DNA of 64,000 bases, taken from NCBI GenBank assembly GCA_026214975.1, contig CM047809.1, positions 32,151,977 to 32,215,976 of the forward strand, written 5' to 3'. The position numbers were made by a program, and so were the translations under genes. Shown in pieces: positions 21,290-30,538 of this stretch. Under the pieces are notes generated by a model. The model saw only the letters and a list, made by a program, of their open reading frames with translations. It was not told the DNA's origin and searched no databases. The DNA is from Gentiana macrophylla. Its lineage: Eukaryota; Streptophyta; Magnoliopsida; Gentianales; Gentianaceae. The stretch's first letter is position 1; each line of letters opens with the position of its first letter.

Positions 21290-22477
21290 ATCGGTGTTTT
21301 GTTGAATCTTCTTTCGTTAATTTTTCTATCTTGTTACGTTTTATTTGTTTTTATTTTATTTCAATAAAAGTAGCGTGAAATAAATCGAGAGTTTTTATTT
21401 TTGCCGTGTTTCGATAACCGTTGGGTTAAGAATGTGCAAAAAGTTTTTTTACTCGATTTGTGAAACGTGAACTATATGTTTGTTTGTATCTAGTCTAACC
21501 TCTATGCTTTAATTTGATGTGGCTTGCTCTGTGATATTTGATGTATGATCTTTTAAGAAATTAGGGTTTCTTTGTGTTTCCTGCGTTTTCTATGCAAATT
21601 CGATTGTTGGACGAAGTTCGAGTAAGTGAACGCCCGTCCGATCCTAACTATCATGCAGTAAACGCAGCGTGCCTGGTTTGTTGGGCGCTTCGTCCGTTCC
21701 AAAACGTATCGGCTCTGCATTACGTTTTCAAGAACCAGGCGGGCGTCCATATATCTAAACGCCCATCCGGCTGCATAAGTTTTAAACGCCCGTTTGAATT
21801 ATTGAACGCCGGTCCAGGTTCCAGATTTCTTCTCAATTTGATTTTTAATGCTTTATTTGATATGGATACTTTAATTTGAGCTTCTGTGGCTACTTATTTT
21901 CACGTAGATGTTCTGAGCTTGCATGTTTACATCTTTCCATCTACGGATCCATGTTAAATAATTGAATCTAATGGATAATATACTTGATTCATCCATGCAA
22001 GTTATAGTTCTTGTCGGTTCTCGTATGCTATAAGCGGTCTTCGTGTCAATTAGTAGCTAATGTCGGTTTCGTATGCTACATACATTTGTGATGAATCTTT
22101 TAAGCTTTGAGACTTATGTGCTTCCTTGTTATTTTTATAACTCATTTGGGTAGTAATGCGCCGGTTTTCCGTTGCTACGATGGAAACCTTATGAGTTATA
22201 TCTGTTTAGTATGGCTAACTGTTGGTTTTCCATAATGCTATCACCTTTGACGAGTCTTAAAGCGCGTCTACACTGCAAGTAATGAACAGCACTTTCGGTT
22301 ATCGTAACCTGTCATTATTTGGTAGACGTTTATTATATACATGTCATGCTGCAAATGAGTGGGCTAGTTTTCTTTCTTTTATTTTCTTTTATTTTTGCAT
22401 ATCATCTAGTTGCATCGTTTTTTCTATTTTTCTTTTATTTTTACTTGAGCGTAGTTAACTGTCGGTTTCCGTAATAC
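21290..22477 (+). ncRNA. Second, truncated copy of the element G structured leader
   Basis: Homologous to 16791-18043. Stem-loops recur at 22001-22033, 22053-22079, 22150-22178 and 22211-22241. The outer stem TATAACTCAT/ATGAGTTATA is kept at 22136-22145 and 22191-22200. The fourth stem reads ATGGC/GCTAT, a change from A-U to G-U that keeps pairing. The copy stops inside the right arm of the fifth stem-loop, where the filler begins. Confidence 0.6.
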
Positions 22478-22925
22478 AGGATGATCAGAAATATCGGAAA
22501 CTCAATCACGTTTCCTTCCGTATTGCAAAGACCAAATACATGATTCACGGCTATTTCTGAGTTTCTGTATTGAGGTTTATAAACCGGCAATAGTTTTATT
22601 GGTACAGGCGCCTGCATTGAAGATAGTTAAGGATGAAGATGCAATAGCTTAACTATTGCCGGTTAACTATTGCCGGTTAAGGTTTATACAAAATAGGCTT
22701 CTATTTCTGAGTTTCCGGCTTCATGGTAGTTAAGGTTTATTTCATCTTCCGGCTTCCGTATTGAGTTTCCGTATTGCCGGTTGAGTTTCCTGTACCAAAT
22801 AGGCGTTTTGCAACGGAAGAAAAACGACCGGATCACCCGAGCACAAGGCTCGGGTGACCGGCCTTGGAACTCCTCAGAATTGCCGCTGCTGTGATGTATT
22901 TGCCGCAGGAATATTTATTGGAATA
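22478..22925. repeat. Scrambled filler DNA at the element G inversion breakpoint
   Basis: Short phrases recur in both orientations and in shuffled order: ttccgtattg, gagtttcc, attgccggttaa, aaggttta, ctatttctgagttt. The stretch sits between the end of the partial leader and the start of the inverted LTR segment. It also holds a strong hairpin at 22828-22861 with arms CCGGATCACCCGAG and CTCGGGTGACCGG (one bulge). Confidence 0.6.
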
Positions 22926-23395
22926 AAACTTCTAAAATTCATATCTTGAGTTGTAGACCTCCAAAAATTATGATCCGAATGTCATAAAAAAGCTCTCGGA
23001 AAACTCTACAACTTTCATTAAGGACTCTTCTTCAGAAAATGCCTTTTTGATTAGCCCGTCGTATTACGAGTCGTTTTCGGGATTTTCCCAAGCTTTATTT
23101 CATCTTCATCCTCTTGTATCTCTTTCTTTCCACTTTAATCTTCAATCAAACATCATTTAGACCTCTTCCATTCCACATTTGTGCACCTAAAAGATGACAA
23201 AACCGAGCAAAACGTAAAACCATACAAAATAGATAATAAAACCACGATATTTACTCGATTTTGCATTTTAACTATTCAAAACGTCATTTGCTCAATTAAT
23301 CGATTATAAGCTCGAATTCTACGAAAAACATCCATATATGGGGAATATTGATATAAAATATATCCTTATAAAACACTACAAATTGACCCTTAACA
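22926..23395 (-). repeat. Element G inverted terminal LTR segment
   Basis: Its reverse complement starts TGTTAAGGGTCAATTTGTAG and follows 15996-16460 almost base for base, ending near gaattttagaagttt. Differences are few and mostly small indels. It is followed by the duplication accaa. Confidence 0.9.
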
Positions 23396-24046
23396 ACCAA
23401 CTGCTGTAGCAACACCGTATGAGAAAAGGTAGAATTGCTTTTCTCAAACTATGCACAGCCAACCCTTTTTACAAAGGTTAGGTTTAGAATTAATCACAAT
23501 ATTAATTCAGTGAGCTGTCTGATTCTTCTGGATCTAACTTTGTAGCTTCAAGATGCCTTCTTTCCCCCTTAATGGGTTACTGGATCTTACTTTGAAGTCT
23601 TCAAGGCAATTCCATTGGCTTCCCCTTTTTCTAGATATATATGATCTGATTTTGTAGATCTGGATTTGGATCTTTGAATATATGCTTGTTAAGATAAACC
23701 AACTGAGTCTGTGTCCCTCAGCGAACTTATCTTCTTCAGTTCTTGCATAACTGAGTTTGAACCCTCAGTTCTTCATGTGCATATTCAGTTTTCTTGCTAT
23801 AACTCAGTTTTCTTGTTGTGACTCAAATGTTCGCCTAGTTCCTATTCTATTACAATGTTTGTCTGAAACAACCTATACAAAGTTCAGACTCTAGATAGAA
23901 CTTATACATTTATCTCTAGACCATTTCTTGCTTCTTCTTTATTATGCACTATAACGATTGAATTCTGACTTCATCATCATGGGTTGTAAGTGATTTGTCT
24001 AATTTCGGGACGAATCATCATCAAAACATAAATAATATTTCCAACA
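23396..24046 (-). repeat. Element F 3' LTR, proximal piece
   Basis: It continues the F LTR on the right of element G, starting with the target duplication accaa, and ends at 24046 (minus-strand start TGTTGGAAATATT). Compared with the 5' LTR it lacks about 465 bp between atatatgcttg and gataaacc. Confidence 0.88.
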
Positions 24047-24064
24047 ATTTCCTCTTTTTTGATG
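24047..24064 (-). promoter_or_regulatory. Polypurine tract of element F
   Basis: On the minus strand AAAAAAGAGGAAAT directly precedes the LTR start TGTTGGAAATA. Confidence 0.7.
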
Positions 24065-24420
24065 ATGTATCATAACCCTCCCTAAAAGCAATAATAAAAG
24101 AATAGTGCAAGAAATCTTAACAAAACAAATTAAGATAGCAAACTGGAACAGTCAAGTTTATTACAAGATTCAAATTGAAACAGACTGAGTTAAAAAAACT
24201 GAATAGATTACATCTTTTCTTTTTCCAGTGCTATTAACTTTTCTCCAAAAAAGATGCTTCTCTTCGTTTCCAGAAGTCTTCTTTCTTTTCCTTATTCAAC
24301 TGATTCGCCATCTCTAGGCTTGATTTCCAGATATTCATTTAGCAGTCGGTTTCCTTCTTCATTCTCTTGGTTTTTGAACTTGATCAGAATTTCTTTGATT
24401 TCCTTTTCCATCAATTTCTC

Positions 24421-26158
24421 TTATTCTTCTGAAATGAGATTAAGTTTTTCTTTTTCCTCTTTACTTTCTGATTTCTTTTCAGTTTCCCCCTTTGTTTGTG
24501 TCTTCTTATCTGCCAACTTCTGAAGAGATTTCACACAGATTACAAGCTTCTTTCTGATACTCAACACTGCTTTAACTGAGGCTTCCTCATCATCCTCAGT
24601 TCTTGTTTCTTTAAAGTCTCCTTCTGCAATCAGCTCTTCAAACAGACTATCAACTGCTTCTTCATCAAGTAGAGTAGTTAGTAGATCAGCATCTACTTGT
24701 CTGTCTTGATCTTCCATCAGTTGTCTGGCATAGGCCTCTTCAGCCTTTTCATCTTTAGCTGCATCAACACTTACAACTTCATCACCTACAGCTTCATCTT
24801 CCCCCTTGTTTGAAGATAAGCGAAAGCAATCTTCAAATAAGTTACGTAGGGTGATGATGTTTGAGTATTTGTTCAAACTTTGAATAATGTATTCTTCCAA
24901 TTAATTCATGCAGTTGAAGCAGTTTCTCTAGAGATTTTGTATTAAACATTCAATGAAATCCTTCAAATTTTTCGCTTTTTACGCTTGATTTCTTGAACCA
25001 GACTTCAATTTCGATTTGCTTGTGGATGCCTCATGAGCACAGGATGAGGTGCTGGCCTCGAGATAATAAAATGAACATCCAGAATCTGTCCGGTTTTTTC
25101 ATACTCGGCTGGCGAGTGCATCTTCCACAGCTTCTCTTTTCTCTTCAGTGTATTCACCATACATGGTAGTGGGAAATTCACTTCCTTCAGATTCTTCATC
25201 AGTTTCAGATTCTTCAATTTCTCTTTCAGTTTCACTTCCCTCATCTTCATTCAGTTCATTCTCTTCAGTATCATCCTCAATCTGGATTACATTCTCAATT
25301 TCAGTTTACTTTGGCTGAAGCTTGTTCCACATCCTCTTCGCGCTTCTCCTGGTTCTTTTTCGTCTGTATTCACGATTCCACTTGAACTTGAATCAAAACT
25401 TCACTCCATTCTTCTTCAATGATTTTTCTTTTCTTTGTCTCGGTGGGCACCGATTTGAGTTTTGCTTTGGTTTCGTGACTTTTGATATGGAGAAATGATC
25501 TAGTATCCTTTGCCTTAGATAAGGAAATCCTTTTTTGAGTAAAAATGATTCTCCAATATCTTTTCTTTCTTTGACTCTTTCTTTCGTTTGAAATTTGCTT
25601 TATCAAGCGATTGAGAACAAATTTATTCCAATCCAGTCTTTTCCCAAACCAAATAGCATAAATCATCTTCATTTTATCAGTTGAGAGAGTGTAGAAATTT
25701 CGAACGTGACCAATGATGTTTCTGGTAAGAAGTATTGTCAAGGCTGCGAATTCTTTCTTTTGTTGAAAGATGGAGCCAATGAAGTTCTTCTCCTTCTTGT
25801 TGATTGCAGTGACATTCCAAAGTTTGCTATTTTCTTCATTTCCGAATGTGAAAGATGAAGAGCCACCAATTATATCTAAACGGAACACCAGGGAAAGCAA
25901 CTGTTCATCAACGGTGAAGCTTTTATCTTGAACAGTCGTTTTGAAGCTTTTTCCATTGTTGATGATTTCGGCATTTCTGTAGAAATCTCTGATGCCATCT
26001 GGACACAAAGTAGTGACCTTTGTATCCATCAAATTCTCCAATCCTCGAATCTTTTTGATCTTCTTTGTAATTTGGATTGAAAGAGTGGAGTTTGAGAATT
26101 TTTGACAGAAATTGTCCGGGCTGGTGGTGATTCCATCGTCAATGTTGTATTGCTCCAT
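24421..26158 (-). pseudogene. Element F envelope-like / extra ORF
   Basis: On the minus strand ATG 26158 opens a 262-codon frame (to 25370). It has FTVDEQLLSLVFRLD, a KKEFAALTILLTRNIIGHVR segment and KMKMIYAIWFGKRLDWNKFV, then a basic tail. After stops and shifts the same strand encodes Lys/Glu-rich sequence at 25250-25005 and an acidic, coiled-coil-like segment at 24900-24421 (EDEAVGDEVVSVDAAKDEKA). A globular N-terminus followed by an acidic coiled coil before the 3' LTR is the plan of the SIRE envelope-like ORF. I see no convincing signal peptide or membrane span, so an envelope role is unproven. Confidence 0.55.
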
Positions 26159-26473
26159 TGATTTTTGAGTTAGGGATCCTTGAATGCTTGATTTTGGGTG
26201 AGCAGGATTTTGTCAAGATATTGCAATCGTTTTCAAATGAGAGTGGTGTCACAATCAATGAGATTATGTAGGGATGTACATCTACTTTTTCTCCCAGATT
26301 GACACGTGACTTCGAGTGATTTGCCATGTCAGTCCAAACGTCATATGGTAGCTGGAAAGTTTTTACTTCTTTTGACCAATTTGTCCTTCATCAGCCTTTG
26401 CCTTCTCAGTTTTGAATATACGTCAGTTTTCTGAGGATTTTGCAAAGTGAACTGACTTTTCCTGCAAAACAGT

Positions 26474-27238
26474 TTAAGTTTTCTTTGGTACCCATACCAT
26501 TTTGGGTCCGGTGGAGTTAGTTACTGAAATATTACTTTCAGTTTCTTTGTTGAGAGAATTAAACGTTCTCAACTCTTTTCTGGATAAACCATTACGCTCA
26601 ATCTTAGTTGATTTCACAAGGATTCTTTTATATTTAACATTTTTAGTTTCCTTGTGTAGTCCACTAGATCTTCCAGTATCTTGATTTCCAAGGTTTATGC
26701 TTTTTGAAGCCTCAGGACTGGGTAGGGGTAGGGGATTATCATTGCTTTTGTCAAATTTAATAGACATTAATCTATCAGCGAGATTTGACACCTCAGTTTC
26801 AAGAAACTCATTCCAAACTTTTGCTTTGTCAAGTTCTCTGTCCTTTAATTTTAGTTCCAACGTAAGTTTTTCAGTTAACTTGACAAGATCAAAATTTTTC
26901 AGACTGAGTTCAGCCAATGATAACTGATTTGAAGAATGTACCTTTCCTTGATAATTTGATGCAGTTTTAGGATTCGAATGTACACTCTTTTGTTGTTGTG
27001 ATGAATCTTCTATATCAACAACCACTTGCAACAACTCCTTTCCGTTTTCTTTTGAGAGGTCTCTTAGTGATTGAACTCCTCTGGATTCGTTAATATGAAC
27101 ATTGAAGTTTGTATCCACATCATCACTGAGTTGAGGTTCTGGATTTGTATATAAATCTGTCACACTGAACCTTTCGATCATTTGATCCTGAAAATTAGAT
27201 ATATTTTGCAAGCAATTAGTCAGGGGGTGAATAAGCAA
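26474..27238 (-). CDS. gag: Element F gag C-terminal remnant (SIRE type)
   Basis: This open frame of 254 codons ends in GPKMVWVPKKT and stop. In SIRE-type copia elements such a VWVPK phrase lies near the Gag-to-protease boundary. A Leu-rich, coiled-coil-like stretch (LSLAELSLKNFDLVKLTEKL onward) precedes it. The gag core and zinc knuckle are missing: only about 100 bp separate the frame from the primer-binding site. The stop right after the boundary phrase, followed by about 300 bp of noncoding sequence and the envelope-like ORF, shows that pol has been removed cleanly. Confidence 0.6.
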   Translation of the reverse strand: MLIHPLTNCLQNISNFQDQMIERFSVTDLYTNPEPQLSDDVDTNFNVHINESRGVQSLRDLSKENGKELLQVVVDIEDSSQQQKSVHSNPKTASNYQGKVHSSNQLSLAELSLKNFDLVKLTEKLTLELKLKDRELDKAKVWNEFLETEVSNLADRLMSIKFDKSNDNPLPLPSPEASKSINLGNQDTGRSSGLHKETKNVKYKRILVKSTKIERNGLSRKELRTFNSLNKETESNISVTNSTGPKMVWVPKKT

Positions 27239-27341
27239 ACTTCTAGTTCAGGATGTAGACATTGAAACTAAGTGAACTGATACAGTGAGGGGTTTTCAAC
27301 AATTGGTTTAAAAGGGTATTCTTGGATCTCTTCCAAATGAA

Positions 27342-27359
27342 AGAACTGCTCCGATACCA
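27342..27359 (-). promoter_or_regulatory. Primer-binding site, tRNA-iMet type (element F)
   Basis: On the minus strand TGGTATCGGAGCAGTTCT resembles the copia consensus TGGTATCAGAGC for initiator Met tRNA, with one mismatch in the first 12 bases. It lies three bases inside the LTR end. Confidence 0.85.
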
Positions 27360-27361
27360 AT

Positions 27362-29094
27362 TTTTGGTCTCTTGGAAAGGCTAACACAAGTTTATAGGGG
27401 GGGTGAATAAACTTGTCACCAAAACTAATCTGGTGAAAAAAGCCCGGAATCGAGTTTCTCTGAAACTCAATCGATCTTCGATTCGATTTTGTTCTGTCCC
27501 TTAACTTGTCGGAGTTCGATTAGCTCAACTGGATATAAGTTAATGCTGACTTATATTTAGTCTTGTTAACTGGCAGCGGATAAAACTAGCCCTTAGTGCA
27601 ATAGATGTGTAAATAGAAAACTAGACCTTACATGTATCGATTACAGTCTTTGACTCGATTAATATCTCAGTGTTTCTTTGAGTGATAATGCAATAAATAA
27701 AACAAACACAAATGCATAAAGTAAATCAACACATGATTTGTTTATGGAAGTTAGGTGGTGTAATCCCGTCGTCTCCCTTCTCCTGTGGCGTAGGAGGTAT
27801 CACTAGAATAATGAGATAACCGTTACAAAATCCTAGCACTATGACATTCCTTCATGACACCCTAGTTTCACTGTCTACACAAAGTGAAGAAAGGTGAGAT
27901 TGCTCCCTTCACTCTGCACACTGATCCATCGGAGGTGGAATGACTCCGTCACCAGCTCACCACTAACATACACAGTCCTCAGACTGCACCAACTGCTGTA
28001 GCAACACCGTATGAGAAAAGGTAGAATTGCTTTTCTCAAACTATGCACATCCAACCCTTTTTACAAAGGTTAGGTTTAGAATTAATCACAATATTAATTC
28101 AGTGAGCTGTCTGATTCTTCTGGATCTGACATTGTAGCTTCAAGATGCCTTCTTTCCCCCTTAATGGGTTACTGGATCTTACTTTGAAGTCTTCAAGGCA
28201 ATTCCGTTGGCTTCCCCTTTTTCTAGATATATATGATCTGATTTTGTAGATCTGGATTTAGATCTTTGAATATATGCTTGTAAAGCTCTTTTTCTGATCC
28301 TCTCCTCCTCCCTCTTTTTTGAGTGATTCTTTTGTGTATTTATTGGGGTGATGTAACGGTCACTAGCTCTTGTAGCCGTTACACTTGTCATTTAGCCAAC
28401 GTTCATATGTACGATCTTTTGTCGTATTGTCGCTTTAAATTCAATCAAGGCCTTAACTCGATTTTCTACTCTTCTTCAAAAGCGACTACCTTGTTTACTT
28501 AATATCTCGACTTTAATTGACTAAGTCGAGTACACCATTCGATTTCTTCTTTTCCGGTAGTTGATAATCTTTGTCCTTAAGATTATTCGATTTTACATGA
28601 TCTATAACTTCGATTTGAGTCACCACAAACTTGCAGAATCTGATTTATAGTCACGACTTAATCGACTTCTAACCGAGTTTGCCACCTCGATTCTTGATTT
28701 TATGTAATCGAGTATGTGTCCTCGATTCTTGATCTTCTAGATAAACCAAGCTGAAGTCTGTGTCCTCGGCGAACTTATCTTCTTGATTCTTGCATAAGCG
28801 AGTTTGAACCCTCGATTCTTCATGTGCATATTCGAGTTTTCTTGCTATAACTCGCTTTTCTTGTTGTGACTCATTTGTTACCTAGTTCTATTCTATTACA
28901 ATGCTTATGCGAAACAACTTATACAAAGTTCGGACTACAGATAGAACTTATACATTTATCTCTCGACCATTTCTTGCTTCTTCTTTTATTATGCACTATA
29001 ACGATTAATTCACGACTTCATCATCATGGGTTGTAAGTGATTTGTCTAATTTAAGTGACGAATCATCATCAAAACATAAATAATATTTCCAACA
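27362..29094 (-). repeat. Element F 5' LTR (1733 bp)
   Basis: Direct repeat of 15358-15995 plus 23396-24046. The minus-strand start is TGTTGGAAATATT. Its right end abuts tcaag (29095-29099), the duplication also found at 15353-15357. It is the more complete copy: 28280-28740 has no counterpart in the 3' LTR. Confidence 0.9.
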
Positions 29095-29919
29095 TCAAGT
29101 AAAGCAAATGAAGGATGGTATTTTCATTAATCAAGCCAAGTTTACAAAAGACTTAATACACAAATATGGTATGGACACAAGTGGCACAAACAGACACACC
29201 AATGTGTGCAAGAGTCATTCTTGGAAAAGATGAAAGTGGAAAAGATGTTGATCGAGAAAATGTATAGAGGAATCATTGGATCCTACTCTATCTAGCTGCA
29301 AGTAGACATGATATAGCATTTCTTTGTAGGAGTATGTGCAAGGTTTCAAGCTCAACCAAAAGAATCACATCTTAGCGACCAAAAGAATAATCAAATACAC
29401 GAAAAACACTATTAAAGTTGGAATTTGGTATCCAAAAGATGGAGGATTCAAGTTGATGTCATATTCAGACTCTGACTATGCTGGATGCAAGATAGATAGA
29501 AAAGCACCTCTGGAACATGCCAAATGCTAGGCACCAGGCTAGTCTATTGGTTCAGTAAAAAGCAAAATTCCATATCTACATCAACAGCTGAAGCAGAATA
29601 TATAGCAGCATGCAGTTGTTGTGCACAAGTACTTTGGATTAGACAACAGCTAAGGGATTATGGAGTGGAGGAAAAGACTATCCCAATCATGTGTGACAAC
29701 ACAAGTGCCATATCTATCACTAAAAATCTAGTGTTGCATTCAAGAACAAAGCACATTGATGTGAGACATCATTTTATCAGAGATCATGTTGAAAAAGGAG
29801 ATGTCATCCTAAAATACATTCCCACTGAAGATCAATTGGCTGACATCTTCACTAAACCACCTAGTCATGAAAGATTTAGCATGTTAAGAACTGATTTGGG
29901 AATGATTGAAATAGACTAA
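29095..29919 (+). pseudogene. rh: Element H copia RT end and RNase H
   Basis: It resumes the RT interrupted at 15357 (KQMKDGIFINQAKF, DLIHKYGMD), is frameshifted around 29200-29330, then gives the RNase H domain. Visible motifs are KDGGFKLMSYSDSDYAG (first catalytic Asp), VYWFSKKQNSISTSTAEAEY (catalytic Glu in AEAEY), MCDNTSAISI (third Asp) and the terminal HIDVRHHFIRDHVEKGDV. The end, QLADIFTKP to a TAG stop at 29917-29919, is the typical copia pol terminus. All three catalytic residues are readable, but earlier frameshifts make the gene non-functional as written. Confidence 0.92.
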
Positions 29920-30538
29920 GTACCAAAGAACGGCTAAGCTGAGTAATGTCGACCAAGTGACTTCATCAAGCGATTAAACCTTTTGCCTTTACGAGGAGAT
30001 GTAGCGGGTAAGGCACCGGGCACTCGGTGAAGTTAACCTCACTAATTGTTAGGAGCGGTAAAAATCTGATGGCTCGGTGAAATTTTTTACTAAATCGGCT
30101 AAGTGACCAGCCAAGGCACTCCACCGAATTGATGATTGGAGTCATGGGCAAATTATAGTGTGAACAAAATCAACTTTTATACACGTGGAGAATAAAGAAG
30201 TTACGGAGGATTAATCTTTGGACGATTGCACATGTGGAGATCAAATTACAATCATGGAGGTAACCATATTATTTTTGAATTACAAACGCCTCGATTCCCG
30301 GGATTTATCATTACTTACCTCAATCCACTCCCCCATTACACTCGAATATCGTGATTTATATACACAAATCACGCCATTATGTCATAAAATCCTTCCACAT
30401 TCCAACCACGTTCACACTACCCAAATTACTCTATATAAACCATACTTAGAGATTTTTCAGAAATCTTTACACTCTATTGCAAGTTACAAACCCTACTTCT
30501 TACTGCAAAATCAAATATTTTTCTCAAAACTCAAAGAA
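29920..30538 (+). other. Element H spacer between pol and envelope-like ORF, with candidate internal promoter
   Basis: No domain is seen in this 620-bp stretch. A good TATA box (TATATAAA, 30432-30439) lies about 100 bp before the ATG of the next ORF. Confidence 0.5.
30432..30439 (+). promoter_or_regulatory. Candidate internal TATA box before the element H envelope-like ORF
   Basis: TATATAAA in attactctatataaaccata, 100 bp upstream of ATG 30539 and far from any LTR. The leader that follows is A/C-rich, as in plant mRNA 5' ends. Promoter function is inferred from spacing. Confidence 0.4.

Larger units (their letters stand above)
15996..23395 (+). mobile_element. Element G: coding-free Athila-like composite with inverted terminal LTRs
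   Basis: In order: LTR (15996-16768), tRNA-Asp primer site, ~2.9 kb noncoding leader/3' UTR, polypurine tract, second LTR (19653-21265), second primer site, partial leader copy to 22477, scrambled filler, and an LTR segment in inverted orientation (about 22926-23395). The outermost ~460 bp are near-identical inverted repeats beginning TGTTAAGGGTCAATTTG. The duplication accaa occurs at 15991-15995 and 23396-23400. No gag or pol motif is visible. It is inserted in the 3' LTR of element F. Confidence 0.8.
15358..29094 (-). mobile_element. Element F: SIRE-related copia derivative without pol, nested in H
   Basis: On the minus strand: 5' LTR (29094 to 27362), tRNA-iMet primer site (27359-27342), gag-tail ORF (27238 to 26474), envelope-like ORF (26158 to about 24421), polypurine tract (about 24064-24047) and 3' LTR (24046 to 15358). 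The 3' LTR is split by element G. The duplication tcaag flanks the whole unit. Protease, integrase, RT and RNase H are absent, so mobility would need a helper. Total length without G is about 6.3 kb. Confidence 0.85.

Noticed and set aside
15996..23395. A DNA transposon with ~460-bp terminal inverted repeats
   Set aside because: The ends are LTRs (TG...CA, TATA box) and the interior has tRNA-Asp primer sites and a polypurine tract. The 5-bp duplication fits retroviral-type integration and no transposase is present.
25370..26158. Host gene on the minus strand
   Set aside because: It lies between the primer site/gag tail and the polypurine tract of element F and resembles the extra ORF of SIRE-like elements in layout.
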